A stretch of 64,000 nucleotides of DNA from Holzapfeliella floricola DSM 23037 = JCM 16512 (GCF_001436605.1 NZ_AYZL01000006.1:124001-188000), one strand, 5' to 3'. Counted from the stretch's first letter, positions 1 through 8,557 are shown. Made by a program: numbers and translations. Notes: generated from the sequence alone by a model not told the origin.

Positions 1-1
1 T

Positions 2-286
2 TCTGGTTACACCTTGGGTATGTTAATCAAATCTGTCGTCATTTTATTTAAAAAACAAAATCACTTTAAAGACTTTTTCAATTTTTACGCCATTATTAAT
101 TTTATGACAGCACTTGTCTCTGTTTATAATATGCAATCTTTGATGCTTGCTAGATACAGCCAAGATGGCTTGATGAAAAGCTCATTTATGAGCTATACAG
201 GGATTGTTATCTGCTCAATCATTTTAATTATTAACCTGATATTTATCTTTCAAAATACGGACTTATCACTCCGAAAGTTTCGCTAA
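2..286 (+). CDS. Membrane protein, C-terminal fragment (cut by window edge)
   Basis: The frame is open from base 2 to a TAA at 284-286, so the gene begins before the window. The visible ~94 residues contain two hydrophobic segments, one around FYAIINFMTALVSVYN and one around YTGIVICSIILIINLIFIF, separated by a short polar stretch, and the tail is basic (SLRKFR). This is an integral membrane protein, but I do not recognise the family from this fragment. It is convergent with the TetR gene and their 3' ends overlap by about 20 bases, so there is no room for a separate terminator. Confidence 0.6.
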   Translation, partial: SGYTLGMLIKSVVILFKKQNHFKDFFNFYAIINFMTALVSVYNMQSLMLARYSQDGLMKSSFMSYTGIVICSIILIINLIFIFQNTDLSLRKFR

Positions 287-763
287 ATTATGTTCAAGTA
301 AATCGGCAATTTCTTCTGGTGACTTTTGACATCCGTTAGCTAACCATTGTTTGATAACTGCATTTAGTCCTGAAATAAAAAACAAATGTTGGTAAGGGTT
401 TTTCAGACGACTATTTTGATAAGCGAATTGTTTTATTTTTTCATGGTTTTTTGTGAGTTGGTCGTCTAAATTAAACCAAAAGAATAAGCGATAAGTTTCG
501 GGATATTGCGACATATGTCGTAATAATGACAAGATACTTTTTTCTTGATCGTTTTTCAAAAAGGTCAGGTAGCTATCAACTAAATAAACTTTTAATCGAT
601 CTGCCAAATCATAAATATCAAGGTAGTTATCATAAAAAGTTGAGCGATTAATTCCAGCTTTTTGACAAAGTGTCGTCACTTTTATATCTGATAATTGATT
701 CCCCGATTCAATCAAATCATAGAGTGCTTGTTGAATTTTTTCGCGAGCTTTTTGATTTTTCAT
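266..763 (-). CDS. TetR family transcriptional regulator
   Basis: A 165-residue protein with an N-terminal TetR helix-turn-helix: residues ~8-50 include KVTTLCQKAGINRSTFYDNY, the typical recognition-helix pattern of the family. The C-terminal part (~60-160) is the short all-helical ligand/dimer domain seen in DhaS-like TetR proteins. The start is an ATG preceded by AGGAGG at 8 bases. It lies 23 bases downstream of the MarR gene on the same strand, so the two regulators are probably co-transcribed. The target is unknown; the convergent membrane protein or the divergent decarboxylase gene are candidates. Confidence 0.85.
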   Translation of the reverse strand: MKNQKAREKIQQALYDLIESGNQLSDIKVTTLCQKAGINRSTFYDNYLDIYDLADRLKVYLVDSYLTFLKNDQEKSILSLLRHMSQYPETYRLFFWFNLDDQLTKNHEKIKQFAYQNSRLKNPYQHLFFISGLNAVIKQWLANGCQKSPEEIADLLEHNLAKLSE

Positions 764-786
764 TTTAACTACCTCCTGCAGTATTT

Positions 787-1197
787 TTATTTTAACGCAT
801 CTAAATAATCATCAGCCATTTGAGCCATGGCTCTTTCAAAATCGTCATCTTGAGCTTCAAAAATAGCATCGATAATTTGAGATTGTTCCTGATTCATTTG
901 TTGATTTAACTCATGACCTTTTGTCGTTAATTTCAATAGTTTAATACGTTTATCCACTTTTGAAGGGACTTCATAAACCAATTCTCGTTCAACCAAGTCT
1001 TTAACTAAAACGTGGCATGCTTGTTTTGAAATATTTAAAACTAACAATAAGTTCTTGATTGAGGCCTCTTCTAGTGTGTATAAGCAAAATAACACCCGAT
1101 GTTGATTTTTGGTTAATCCATAGGCTTCATAATCAATTAAACTTGCAAATTTTTGGTAAGCGAAAAAAATCGTCGCTAAGCGATTTTTAGATTCCAT
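787..1197 (-). CDS. MarR family transcriptional regulator
   Basis: A 136-residue winged-helix protein. The DNA-binding core is visible from residue ~30 to ~95: LTKNQHRVLFCLYTLEEAS, then ISKQACHVLVKDLVERELV (recognition helix) and the wing VPSKVDKRIKLLKLTTKG, the MarR signature D-x-R-x(4)-LTxKG. Start ATG has AGGAGG at a good distance. It is divergent from the 2-keto acid decarboxylase, and two 15-bp palindromes of the type MarR dimers bind lie in the 126-bp gap, so autoregulation plus control of the decarboxylase is the likely role. A TetR gene follows in the same operon. Confidence 0.88.
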   Translation of the reverse strand: MESKNRLATIFFAYQKFASLIDYEAYGLTKNQHRVLFCLYTLEEASIKNLLLVLNISKQACHVLVKDLVERELVYEVPSKVDKRIKLLKLTTKGHELNQQMNQEQSQIIDAIFEAQDDDFERAMAQMADDYLDALK

Positions 1198-1221
1198 AGA
1201 AATCCTCCTGTAAAATATTAG

Positions 1222-1236
1222 GTCAACTTAGTTGAC
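1222..1236. promoter_or_regulatory. Palindrome 1, putative MarR operator
   Basis: Perfect 15-bp palindrome GTCAAC-TTA-GTTGAC. It overlaps the putative -35 box (TTGACT, 1232-1237) of the decarboxylase promoter, which suggests repression by steric block. The assignment to the adjacent MarR protein is inference. Confidence 0.6.
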
Positions 1237-1259
1237 TTTTTGGTTTGAAATAGTATAGT
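1232..1259 (+). promoter_or_regulatory. Promoter of the 2-keto acid decarboxylase gene
   Basis: TTGACT at 1232-1237 and TATAGT at 1254-1259 with a 16-bp spacer. It is flanked by the two palindromes at 1222-1236 and 1275-1289, and the decarboxylase ATG is 64 bases downstream. Confidence 0.55.
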
Positions 1260-1274
1260 GATAATTGTGAATAG

Positions 1275-1289
1275 GTCAATTAAATTGAC
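1275..1289. promoter_or_regulatory. Palindrome 2, putative MarR operator
   Basis: Perfect 15-bp palindrome GTCAAT-TAA-ATTGAC with the same half-site (GTCAA) as palindrome 1, 53 bp downstream of it (about five helical turns). It sits just after the predicted transcription start of the decarboxylase gene. Confidence 0.6.
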
Positions 1290-1323
1290 TGATTAATTTT
1301 TGAGATGAAAGAAGACTTATACT

Positions 1324-2985
1324 ATGTATACCTTAGCAGATTATTTATTAGATGTAACAAAATATCTTGGTTCAGATGAAATTTTTGGAGTGCCTGGAGA
1401 TTTCAACTTACAATTCTTGGATCACATTACTCACCGTCATGATATGAAATGGATTGGAAATGCAAACGAACTAAACGCCTCTTACATGGCTGACGGTTAT
1501 GCGCGTGAACGTGGTTTTGCGACATTTGTCACAACCTTTGGTGTTGGCGAATTAAGTGCAATTAATGGACTTGCTGGTAGTGTTGCTGAACAAGTTCCTG
1601 TACTTGAAATTGTTGGTGCACCTACAACAAAAGTGCAACATAATGGCGGACTTGTTCACCATACATTTGCAGATAGTCAATTCAAACGTTTCATTAAAGC
1701 ACACGAAGCTTTAGGTCTTAAAGCTTCCTTTTTAACGAAAGATAATGCGATTAATCAAATTAATGATACCATTCATTACATTTACGAAAATAAAAAACCT
1801 GCTTACCTTGTTTTACCAACAGATTTAGTCGCTCTTCCTGTTAATGACAATTTAAAAGCTAACATCCCACACTTATTTGAAAGCAAACAAACTGATGTTT
1901 CTCAATCATTTGAAACAATCACTTCAGCAATTAAAACTGCTAAAAAACCAGTTATCATCGTTGGTCATGAAGCACAACGTTTTAACTTAGGCGATGCAAT
2001 CGAAGACTTTTCAAAACACAATAATATTCCTGTTGCTACTCTTGCAATGGGTAAAAGTACAGTAAGTGAAGAATTTGAAAACTTTATTGGAACTTACAAC
2101 GGATCAATTTCTGATGAAGCTATTAATCGTTTTGTTGATGAAGCAGATACTGTGATTACTATTGGTGCTAAATTGACAGACTCCATCACTGGTGGATTTA
2201 CGCAAAGTTTTGGTCCCGAAAAAACAATCAGTTTAAACTTTGATAATGTTACGATTTACGGCGAAAGATTAACCACACCGTATAATTTTGAAGCTGTTAT
2301 CAATCAGTTAGCTGCAACAAACTTAAACCAAAACTACGACAAAGTCGTTCGTCCACAACTTGCATCAAACGAATTAAAAGCAACAGACAACAAATTAACA
2401 CAAGAATTCTATGACCGTGCTTTACAATACTTTGTTCAAGGCAAGAATACGCTAGTTGCTGAACAAGGAACTTCCTTCTTTGGGTTAGCAAGTCAACAAC
2501 TAAAAGCCAACACTAACTTTATTGGACAACCGCTTTGGGGATCAATTGGTTATGCTTTCCCTTCTGCTTTGGGTTCACAATTCGCCAACCAAAAAGATAA
2601 CCGTCGTACTGTCCTTTCAACTGGTGAAGGGTCACTTCTTTTAACTATCCAAGATTTTGGAGTTGCTTTCAAAGAAAACTTAACACCTGTCATTTTCATT
2701 ATTGAAAACAGCGGTTACACAGTTGAACGTGTTATTCATGGTGAAACTGAGCCCTATAACGATGTGCCTCAATTAAACTACTATACAATTCCCCATGCCT
2801 TTGGTGCAACTGATAAGCAATATCTATTTATTAATGTCGATACTGAAAAAGATTTAGTTAACGCTATGCAAAAAGCTAACGATATTCCCGACAAATTAAT
2901 CGTTATTCAAGCTAATATGGGCGTGATGGATGCCCCTGAACAATTGATCAAAACGGGGCAATTATTTGAAGCACAAAATCACTAA
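1324..2985 (+). CDS. kdcA: ThDP-dependent branched-chain 2-keto acid / indolepyruvate decarboxylase
   Basis: A 553-residue enzyme of the KdcA/IpdC/Pdc family, which decarboxylates 2-keto acids (branched-chain, aryl or pyruvate) to aldehydes in the cytoplasm. Landmarks: EIFGVPGDFNLQFLD with the catalytic Asp, NANELNASYMADGYAR with the activating Glu, VHHTFAD with the paired His, AEQGTSFFG and GQPLWGSIGY. It closely follows the lactococcal KdcA pattern over its full length. Oddity: the ThDP/Mg motif reads TGEGSLLLT where the family has GDGS, and IIENSGYTVER where it has NNDGYT, so the metal-binding Asp is Glu here. The ribosome site is weak (AAGAAG). A terminator follows directly, so it is monocistronic. 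Substrate preference cannot be read from sequence. Confidence 0.88.
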   Translation: MYTLADYLLDVTKYLGSDEIFGVPGDFNLQFLDHITHRHDMKWIGNANELNASYMADGYARERGFATFVTTFGVGELSAINGLAGSVAEQVPVLEIVGAPTTKVQHNGGLVHHTFADSQFKRFIKAHEALGLKASFLTKDNAINQINDTIHYIYENKKPAYLVLPTDLVALPVNDNLKANIPHLFESKQTDVSQSFETITSAIKTAKKPVIIVGHEAQRFNLGDAIEDFSKHNNIPVATLAMGKSTVSEEFENFIGTYNGSISDEAINRFVDEADTVITIGAKLTDSITGGFTQSFGPEKTISLNFDNVTIYGERLTTPYNFEAVINQLAATNLNQNYDKVVRPQLASNELKATDNKLTQEFYDRALQYFVQGKNTLVAEQGTSFFGLASQQLKANTNFIGQPLWGSIGYAFPSALGSQFANQKDNRRTVLSTGEGSLLLTIQDFGVAFKENLTPVIFIIENSGYTVERVIHGETEPYNDVPQLNYYTIPHAFGATDKQYLFINVDTEKDLVNAMQKANDIPDKLIVIQANMGVMDAPEQLIKTGQLFEAQNH

Positions 2986-2997
2986 TATTATTAAAAA

Positions 2998-3026
2998 ACG
3001 CTTCTACTTTTAAGAAGCGTTTTTTT
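2998..3026 (+). terminator. Rho-independent terminator after the decarboxylase
   Basis: Stem ACGCTTC / GAAGCGT (2998-3004 and 3014-3020) followed by a run of T. Confidence 0.85.
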
Positions 3027-3094
3027 ACAATCAAACTATGATGAATTCTGTTAAACTTTGTCTAACAACTAATTTAACTAAATGAGGATAACCT

Positions 3095-3655
3095 ATGATG
3101 ACAACTAAAGTTCAATTATTAACAGAAACGGCGATTATGTCGGCATTAGCTATTGTATTTAACTATTTGGTTTTATTTCAAATGCCACAAGGCGGAAGCG
3201 TTTCACTAACCTTTGTTCCCATTATTTTACTCAGTTTAAAGTACGGTTTATTAACTGGAAGTATTTCTGGTCTAATTACCGGCGTGATTTCTTTAGTATT
3301 TGGGGGCTACTTTTTAAATCCAATTCAAGTCTTATTCGACTATATTTTGGCTTTTGCGTTAATTGGATTAGCGGGGATTTTTTCAGCACAATTCAAAAAA
3401 GCACTGAAGCAAAAGCAATCTAAAAAAGCTGGATTTACCGTAATTATGGGAGGACTAGTTGGGGGAATATTTTCTTTAATTAGCCACTTTTTAGCCGGAA
3501 TTTTCTTCTATCAAAGCTTTGCACCTGAAGGTCAACCTGTTTGGTTATATTCGCTGGTTTACAATAGCAGTTATGTCATTCCTGACACGATTTTAGCCAT
3601 TATTATTGTTTTGATTTTAATTAATCGCATTCCCTCGTTTTTTATTAAAAGCTAA
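3095..3655 (+). CDS. thiT: ECF transporter S component ThiT (thiamine)
   Basis: A 186-residue protein with six predicted membrane helices, typical of ThiT, the substrate-capture subunit that works with the shared EcfA/EcfA'/EcfT energy module to import thiamine. Visible family features are LTETAIMSALAIVFNYL at the start, QMPQGGSVSLTFVPIILLSLKYG in the first loop and helix 2, and GGLVGGIFSLISHFLAGIFFYQ. ATG follows GAGGAT; a second ATG directly after is an alternative. I see no TPP riboswitch (no THI-box) in the 68 bases between the previous terminator and the start. The gene ends in its own terminator. A thiamine importer beside a ThDP enzyme fits functionally, but co-regulation is not shown. 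Confidence 0.85.
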   Translation: MMTTKVQLLTETAIMSALAIVFNYLVLFQMPQGGSVSLTFVPIILLSLKYGLLTGSISGLITGVISLVFGGYFLNPIQVLFDYILAFALIGLAGIFSAQFKKALKQKQSKKAGFTVIMGGLVGGIFSLISHFLAGIFFYQSFAPEGQPVWLYSLVYNSSYVIPDTILAIIIVLILINRIPSFFIKS

Positions 3656-3677
3656 CCTTAATTGGTTGGCTTTTTTT
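3651..3677 (+). terminator. Terminator after thiT
   Basis: Stem GCTAACC / GGTTGGC with one G-U pair and a T7 tail. It overlaps the last codons of thiT. Confidence 0.75.
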
Positions 3678-3733
3678 GTTGAATTTAACCCCAAAGTCAA
3701 GTAGTGTATTGACTAAACTTGAGGAGGGGTTTT

Positions 3734-4441
3734 ATGAATTCAAAACTAGATTTTAAAACAGCTATGCAAGATGTATTGCCGACAACTTTTGGGTATCTGG
3801 GAATTGGGATTGCCTTTGGGATTATTGGGCAAGCTTCTGGATTATCTATCTTCTTAATTGGACTGATTTCACTCATCACTTATGCCGGATCAGCACAATT
3901 TGTATTAGTGAGCATGTTGCTAGCCCATGCGCCACTTGCTTCAATTGTTTTGGCTATTTTTTTAGTGAATTCTCGCATGTTTATCATGAGTTTATCTGTA
4001 GCACCTTATTTCAAAAAAGAATCACTACTTAAAAATTTATGGCTTGGAACGTTATTAACTGACGAAAGTTTTGCGTTAAGTATGAATAAATTAAACTATA
4101 CGCAAAATCAGTTATCGTTTACGTGGTTTAACACGGCTAATATCGTTGCTTATTTAACCTGGTTTATTGCGTCAATTATTGGCGGATTAGTTGGAAACTT
4201 TATACCTAATCCTCAATCACTCGGGCTTCAGTTTGCGATTGTTGCCATGTTTATTGGACTACTTTATTTACAAGTTGAAAGTGATCAAAAATTAAGTAAA
4301 AAATTACAATTAACGGTTATTGGATTAGTATTAATTCTAATGTACATTGGGCTGATTTTCTTACCGTCAAATATTTTAATCATTATTGTCACATTGATTG
4401 GCTGTTCTTTAGGGGTGGTGATTAAAAATGCCTTCAACTAA
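3734..4441 (+). CDS. azlC: AzlC family branched-chain amino acid exporter, large subunit
   Basis: About 235 residues with multiple membrane helices. Family features: TTFGYLGIGIAFGIIGQASGLS near the N-terminus, AGSAQFVLVSMLLAHAPL and LVNSRMFIMSLSVAPYFK in the core, and the acidic LLTDESFALSM. AzlC and AzlD together export branched-chain amino acids and toxic analogues. I chose the ATG at 3734 because GAGGAGGGG lies just before it; an in-frame TTG at 3719 overlaps this ribosome site and is unlikely. It overlaps azlD by 14 bases, which implies translational coupling. Confidence 0.88.
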   Translation: MNSKLDFKTAMQDVLPTTFGYLGIGIAFGIIGQASGLSIFLIGLISLITYAGSAQFVLVSMLLAHAPLASIVLAIFLVNSRMFIMSLSVAPYFKKESLLKNLWLGTLLTDESFALSMNKLNYTQNQLSFTWFNTANIVAYLTWFIASIIGGLVGNFIPNPQSLGLQFAIVAMFIGLLYLQVESDQKLSKKLQLTVIGLVLILMYIGLIFLPSNILIIIVTLIGCSLGVVIKNAFN

Positions 4442-4751
4442 CTTTGTTATCTTAACCATTTTTTTGTGTGGTTTTGTCACTTGGTGTTCACGTGTTTTAC
4501 CATTTGCCGTCCTTAAAAAAGTTAATTTGCCTGATAAAGCGATTGAATTTTTAAACTTTGTTCCGATTGTTATTATGTCTGCTCTTTGGTTTGAAAACTT
4601 GTTTATTCAAAGATTAGGTCAATTACCTGAACTCAATATTCCAAATCTACTCGCTTCTATTCCCACCTTACTCGCCGCCATTTTTTCAAAAAGTTTATTA
4701 ATAACGGTTGTTGTTGGAATCATTTCACTAGGTTTAATTCAATTAATCTAA
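4428..4751 (+). CDS. azlD: AzlD family branched-chain amino acid exporter, small subunit
   Basis: A 107-residue protein with four hydrophobic segments, the usual size of AzlD. Features: VTWCSRVLPFAVLKK near the N-terminus, then EFLNFVPIVIMSALWFENL, both typical of the family. The start ATG lies inside the end of azlC in a different frame, so the two subunits are made from one message. The operon is closed by a bidirectional terminator. Confidence 0.85.
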   Translation: MPSTNFVILTIFLCGFVTWCSRVLPFAVLKKVNLPDKAIEFLNFVPIVIMSALWFENLFIQRLGQLPELNIPNLLASIPTLLAAIFSKSLLITVVVGIISLGLIQLI

Positions 4752-4782
4752 AAAAGCTTGCTGAAGGCTCAGCAAGCTTTTT
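4751..4782. terminator. Bidirectional terminator between azlD and the methylase gene
   Basis: Perfect stem AAAAAGCTTGCTGA / TCAGCAAGCTTTTT with A and T runs on both sides. It can serve azlCD on the plus strand and the convergent methylase gene on the minus strand. Confidence 0.85.
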
Positions 4783-6058
4783 ATTTATAATTATTTTCGA
4801 TATAGTCAATATAATTCCCAATTCGTTTAACAATATCAGTCACTAAAGCATTTCCCATAAAGAACATTCGCATACGGTTTGATACTTCTTTTATTTCACC
4901 ATCAACTTTTTTATATTTCGTCCAATTATCAGGAAAACTCTGTAAACGTTCCGTTTCAATTGGTGTCAAAAAGCGATAGCGATTATTAATTTTCAACCAG
5001 TGAGTTGATCGATTAGTTGTTCCTTCAGAGGTCAGCATTGTTCGACCAGGAAGATTAATATCTTCATAAGGTGACATGCCACCTTCAGAATAAGTATATT
5101 CATATCCTTCTTGACTAGTTCTGTTAATTTTTTTAGGACCACGAAGATAAGCAAATTTTTCAATTCTTGTTGCATCGTCAACGAAATACTTTTCATCCAC
5201 ATCTTGTTCTGGTTGTAGAATATCCTTCAAAGCTGTTGGTTGTTCATTTCCCAGTGCTTGTGTGTCAATTGTAAAATATTCACCATGTCGCATTACACCT
5301 GTATTGAAAACTTTACCAGAAAAATTATCTGATACCTCAACAATATCATCTGATAATGTGTAGGCTGCATGTCTTTTTTTGTAGGCTTCTTGTTTAATTT
5401 TAAATTGCTTAGCAAATAAACCCTCATTGAAAATATACGAATCATATCGGGTTTTATCGTCGTTAATTTCATATTGCTTATCCAACTGTTTAGCATAAGG
5501 TAAGTCATTTCTAAAAACGAAAAAATACACCCGTCTTCTGCGTTGGGCACCACCATAATCAGCAGCATTAACAACACGCCATTCAACTGAGTAATTCAAA
5601 TGATTTAAAGCGGACAACATTACAGCAAAATCTCGACCACGCTGTTTAGTAGGTGCTTTTAACAAACGATCAACGTTTTCTAAGATTAAATATTTTGGCT
5701 TAATATTCTCAATTGCACGGATAATCTGCCAAAATAGTACCCCTTTTTTCCCTTGGATTCCCATCTCATTTTTAACTGAACGGGCAACTGAGTAATCTTG
5801 GCAAGGAAAACCACCTACAATAATATCTGCATCCATCTGCTTAAACTCATCATCTGAAATTTCGTTTATATCTGTACAAATATTGTGAGATTCTGGATAA
5901 TGATAATCATAAACTTCAAAGGCATCTTGGCTTTTACGAGAAGGTTCGAATTGGTTAGCCCATTTTGTTTCAAAGAGCTCTTTATTTGCATGTTCAAGTC
6001 CTACTCTAAATCCACCAACACCGGCAAATAGTTCTAGTACTTTCAATTTTCTTGGCAT
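4781..6058 (-). CDS. Type II DNA (cytosine-5) methyltransferase
   Basis: A 425-residue C5 methylase that transfers a methyl group from S-adenosylmethionine to cytosine. The conserved motifs appear in order: I LELFAGVGGFRVGLE, IV GGFPCQDYSVAR with the catalytic Cys, VI ENVDRLL, VIII QRRRRVYFF, a variable target-recognition region (~200-330), and X GNALVTDIVKRIGNYI at the C-terminus. It is divergent from a Sau3AI/MutH-like nuclease, so it is the protecting methylase of that system. The predicted target is the cytosine of GATC, by analogy with M.Sau3AI. ATG preceded by AAGGAAA at 9 bases. Confidence 0.9.
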   Translation of the reverse strand: MPRKLKVLELFAGVGGFRVGLEHANKELFETKWANQFEPSRKSQDAFEVYDYHYPESHNICTDINEISDDEFKQMDADIIVGGFPCQDYSVARSVKNEMGIQGKKGVLFWQIIRAIENIKPKYLILENVDRLLKAPTKQRGRDFAVMLSALNHLNYSVEWRVVNAADYGGAQRRRRVYFFVFRNDLPYAKQLDKQYEINDDKTRYDSYIFNEGLFAKQFKIKQEAYKKRHAAYTLSDDIVEVSDNFSGKVFNTGVMRHGEYFTIDTQALGNEQPTALKDILQPEQDVDEKYFVDDATRIEKFAYLRGPKKINRTSQEGYEYTYSEGGMSPYEDINLPGRTMLTSEGTTNRSTHWLKINNRYRFLTPIETERLQSFPDNWTKYKKVDGEIKEVSNRMRMFFMGNALVTDIVKRIGNYIDYIENNYK

Positions 6059-6164
6059 CGTATCAGTTTCCTTCTATCTAGTTATTGTTATTTAAAAGTT
6101 TTCGATGTCTTTTATTATACTTTGTTTATAACAAAAGATCAAATCTGAGGGGAGAAAAATCAAT

Positions 6165-7601
6165 ATGACATATTTAAGTATTGAAGAAGTGCATGAAAAA
6201 GCTAAAGGTATTCGTAATATTAAGCAAAAAGACTTAATTGAACGTTTCAACTACAGCGTCAATGGAAACAAAAATTTAATGGGAGATTTATTTGAAGAGT
6301 GGTTTGGAAAGCCAAAAGATTCGGATAGTTCACCTGACCTAGGACTTGTTGAATTAAAAGCGACTCCTTTTAAACGACTAAAAAGCGGCAAAATAAGTGC
6401 TAAAGAAAGACTAGTTTTGAACATTATTAATTACGAAAACCTCGTTAATGAATCATTTGATAGTAGTCATTTAATTCAAAAAAACAAAAACTTAGAGCTA
6501 GCTTTTTATGAGGCTAATCCAGAAGTTTCTAAGTCAGAATGGTTCTTTCAAGAAGTTTTCAGCTATCAAATGCAACAATATCCCGCTGATTTTGAAATTA
6601 TCAAAAAAGATTGGCACATCATTCAAGAATATGTAAAAGCTGGTAAAGCTCATGAATTGAGTGAAAGTTTAACAGACTACTTATCTGCATGTACTAAAGG
6701 TGCTAATCGAAAATCAGTCCGTAGCCAACCTTTTTCAGATATTAAAGCAAAACAGCGTGCTTTTTCTTTTAAGTCAGGATTTATGACTAACTTGTTAAGA
6801 CAATACGTCTTCAATGATAATAGCAACGAAAGTATTATCAAAAATGCTAGTGAAGTTAAAAATAAATCACTTGAAGAGTTAATCAAAGACAAATTTGCAC
6901 CTTATGTTGGCAAAAGTCAAAAAGAACTGCAAGAAATCTTTGAAATTAACTCAACAAGTAAAAGTATTCGTAATATGATTGTTCGAGCTATTTTAGGTCT
7001 TAATAAGAATAGCAAACTTGATAAGATTGCTGAATTTGAAAAAGCCTCAATTGTACCAAAAACTATTCTAGTTGATGAAAAAAATAATCCTACTGAACAT
7101 ATGTCGTTTCCAGAGTTTAACTTTCAAGAATTAGTAACTCAAAATTGGACTGATAAGAATGGAAATCCTGAAGCTGATTTACACAATTACCTTATCGAAA
7201 GCAAATTTTTATTTGTAGTTTTCAAAAAAATCGACAAAAGTACAATCATACTAAAAGGTATTGAATTTTATAATGTTCCCCAATACGATTTGGATACAAC
7301 TATTAAAAAAGCCTGGCTTGATACTAAGTGCAAATTACAAGAAGGTGTTCAATTAGAACTTAGAGGTCAACGTGTTCATAATAACTTGATTAAAGCTACT
7401 GATAAATCAATTATTCATGTTAGGCCACATTCTGGTCTTTCAAGTTATCAAAATAATGAATATGCTAATAAACTACCAACACTTGCAAAATGGATTAAAA
7501 CACCTGAAGATAATCAAAAATATACTGGCAATTATATGACAACACAGTCTTTTTGGTTTAATAAATCATATATCAAGCAGATCATTAGTGACTTACTTTA
7601 A
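6165..7601 (+). CDS. Sau3AI/MutH-like type II restriction endonuclease
   Basis: A 478-residue protein, close to the ~489 residues of Sau3AI. The N-terminal domain has the MutH-type nuclease motif: NKNLMGDLFEEWFG, then PDLGLVELKATPFKR with Asp58, Glu63 and Lys65 as the likely catalytic triad. The C-terminal half (~300-478) would be the second MutH-like, non-catalytic DNA-binding domain of Sau3AI-type enzymes; FLFVVFKKIDKST and LRGQRVHNNLI are strand-like segments there. The family recognises GATC. It starts with ATG after GAGGGGAG, divergent from the cytosine methylase with a 106-bp intergenic region. Confidence 0.82.
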   Translation: MTYLSIEEVHEKAKGIRNIKQKDLIERFNYSVNGNKNLMGDLFEEWFGKPKDSDSSPDLGLVELKATPFKRLKSGKISAKERLVLNIINYENLVNESFDSSHLIQKNKNLELAFYEANPEVSKSEWFFQEVFSYQMQQYPADFEIIKKDWHIIQEYVKAGKAHELSESLTDYLSACTKGANRKSVRSQPFSDIKAKQRAFSFKSGFMTNLLRQYVFNDNSNESIIKNASEVKNKSLEELIKDKFAPYVGKSQKELQEIFEINSTSKSIRNMIVRAILGLNKNSKLDKIAEFEKASIVPKTILVDEKNNPTEHMSFPEFNFQELVTQNWTDKNGNPEADLHNYLIESKFLFVVFKKIDKSTIILKGIEFYNVPQYDLDTTIKKAWLDTKCKLQEGVQLELRGQRVHNNLIKATDKSIIHVRPHSGLSSYQNNEYANKLPTLAKWIKTPEDNQKYTGNYMTTQSFWFNKSYIKQIISDLL

Positions 7602-7610
7602 GAACAACTT

Positions 7611-7643
7611 AAAAAGACTTAACCTTAATGGTTAAGTCTTTTT
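7611..7643. terminator. Bidirectional terminator after the nuclease gene
   Basis: Stem AAAAAGACTTAACC / GGTTAAGTCTTTTT, perfect, between convergent genes. Confidence 0.85.
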
Positions 7644-8462
7644 TTAATCTTCTTTTTTAGTTATTTCATCATAAAATCCAGCATAAGTCATTTCAGCGTA
7701 GGCGTTAAACCAGCAAATTCCTAGTATTCCTAAAGTTAGCGTATTTAGAATATACCACCCTAAAAAGCTTAACTGTAAATAGAAGAATTGTAGCATATTT
7801 TCTTTTTTTGTCATTAAAACGAACGCCTTTTTGAAAGTGTAGAAAACACCTTCTCCTATGTCATAACTATCTAGATAAGCATAAGCAATTTGTTCATTCA
7901 CATTTAAAAATAAAACGCTAATAATATTCAATATAACTGCAATCAGAATATAAACGACAACCAAAATTACGGATAGCGTCTGATTATTAGCAGCAATTCT
8001 ACCAAAACTCATAATCGTTGCAACTAAATCAACAAAGAGTTCTGTAATCCAATTCACAATATTCGTATAAATTCCGGTTACAATCAATAACCCAATCACG
8101 TACAGCCACTTACTATCTGTGAACACATAAGTAATGGCTTTGGATACTTTTTTTGGTTTTTTATCTTTTCGATAAGATCGCAACATCATCATTTTCATAC
8201 TAAAGTCAAACCAGATTTTAATTAATGAAAAAAATACTGAAATACTAAGTAAAGTTGCTAGTAATGAATAAGCTAATTGCATCGCCTTTAGTGGATTCAT
8301 ATCAGAAAACAAACTTGAGATATCAGCTGACAGTAACAGTACAACAGCTACAATTACCATAAACTGTAGTAATGCTGGCAATAATGTTAATTTAAAGTAA
8401 TAACCCCTATCTTGACTAATCAAGTCTCTTGCTCTTTCTTTAAGTTGTTTTCGATTTACCAT
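7644..8462 (-). CDS. DUF975 family integral membrane protein
   Basis: About 272 residues with five to six membrane helices. The N-terminus MVNRKQLKERARDLI followed by a hydrophilic linker and a helix is the DUF975 pattern, and the C-terminus has ILGICWFNAYAEMTYAGFYDEI, a conserved end of this family. Function is unknown; some members are called YesL- or glycerophosphoryl diesterase-associated membrane proteins. ATG at 8462 chosen because GGAGG lies 9 bases upstream; an in-frame TTG one codon earlier is less likely. Monocistronic, convergent with the nuclease gene. Confidence 0.75.
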   Translation of the reverse strand: MVNRKQLKERARDLISQDRGYYFKLTLLPALLQFMVIVAVVLLLSADISSLFSDMNPLKAMQLAYSLLATLLSISVFFSLIKIWFDFSMKMMMLRSYRKDKKPKKVSKAITYVFTDSKWLYVIGLLIVTGIYTNIVNWITELFVDLVATIMSFGRIAANNQTLSVILVVVYILIAVILNIISVLFLNVNEQIAYAYLDSYDIGEGVFYTFKKAFVLMTKKENMLQFFYLQLSFLGWYILNTLTLGILGICWFNAYAEMTYAGFYDEITKKED

Positions 8463-8557
8463 CAATCATATCCTCCAATATTAGTCTTGTATCTTCCACT
8501 ATAACCGATATAACTGCTAATTAATAGGGACAATCAGCAGTTAAGTAAGCTCTATGT

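Noticed and set aside
2986-3094. TPP riboswitch before thiT
   Set aside because: Only ~68 bases remain between the previous terminator and the start, and no THI-box consensus is visible.
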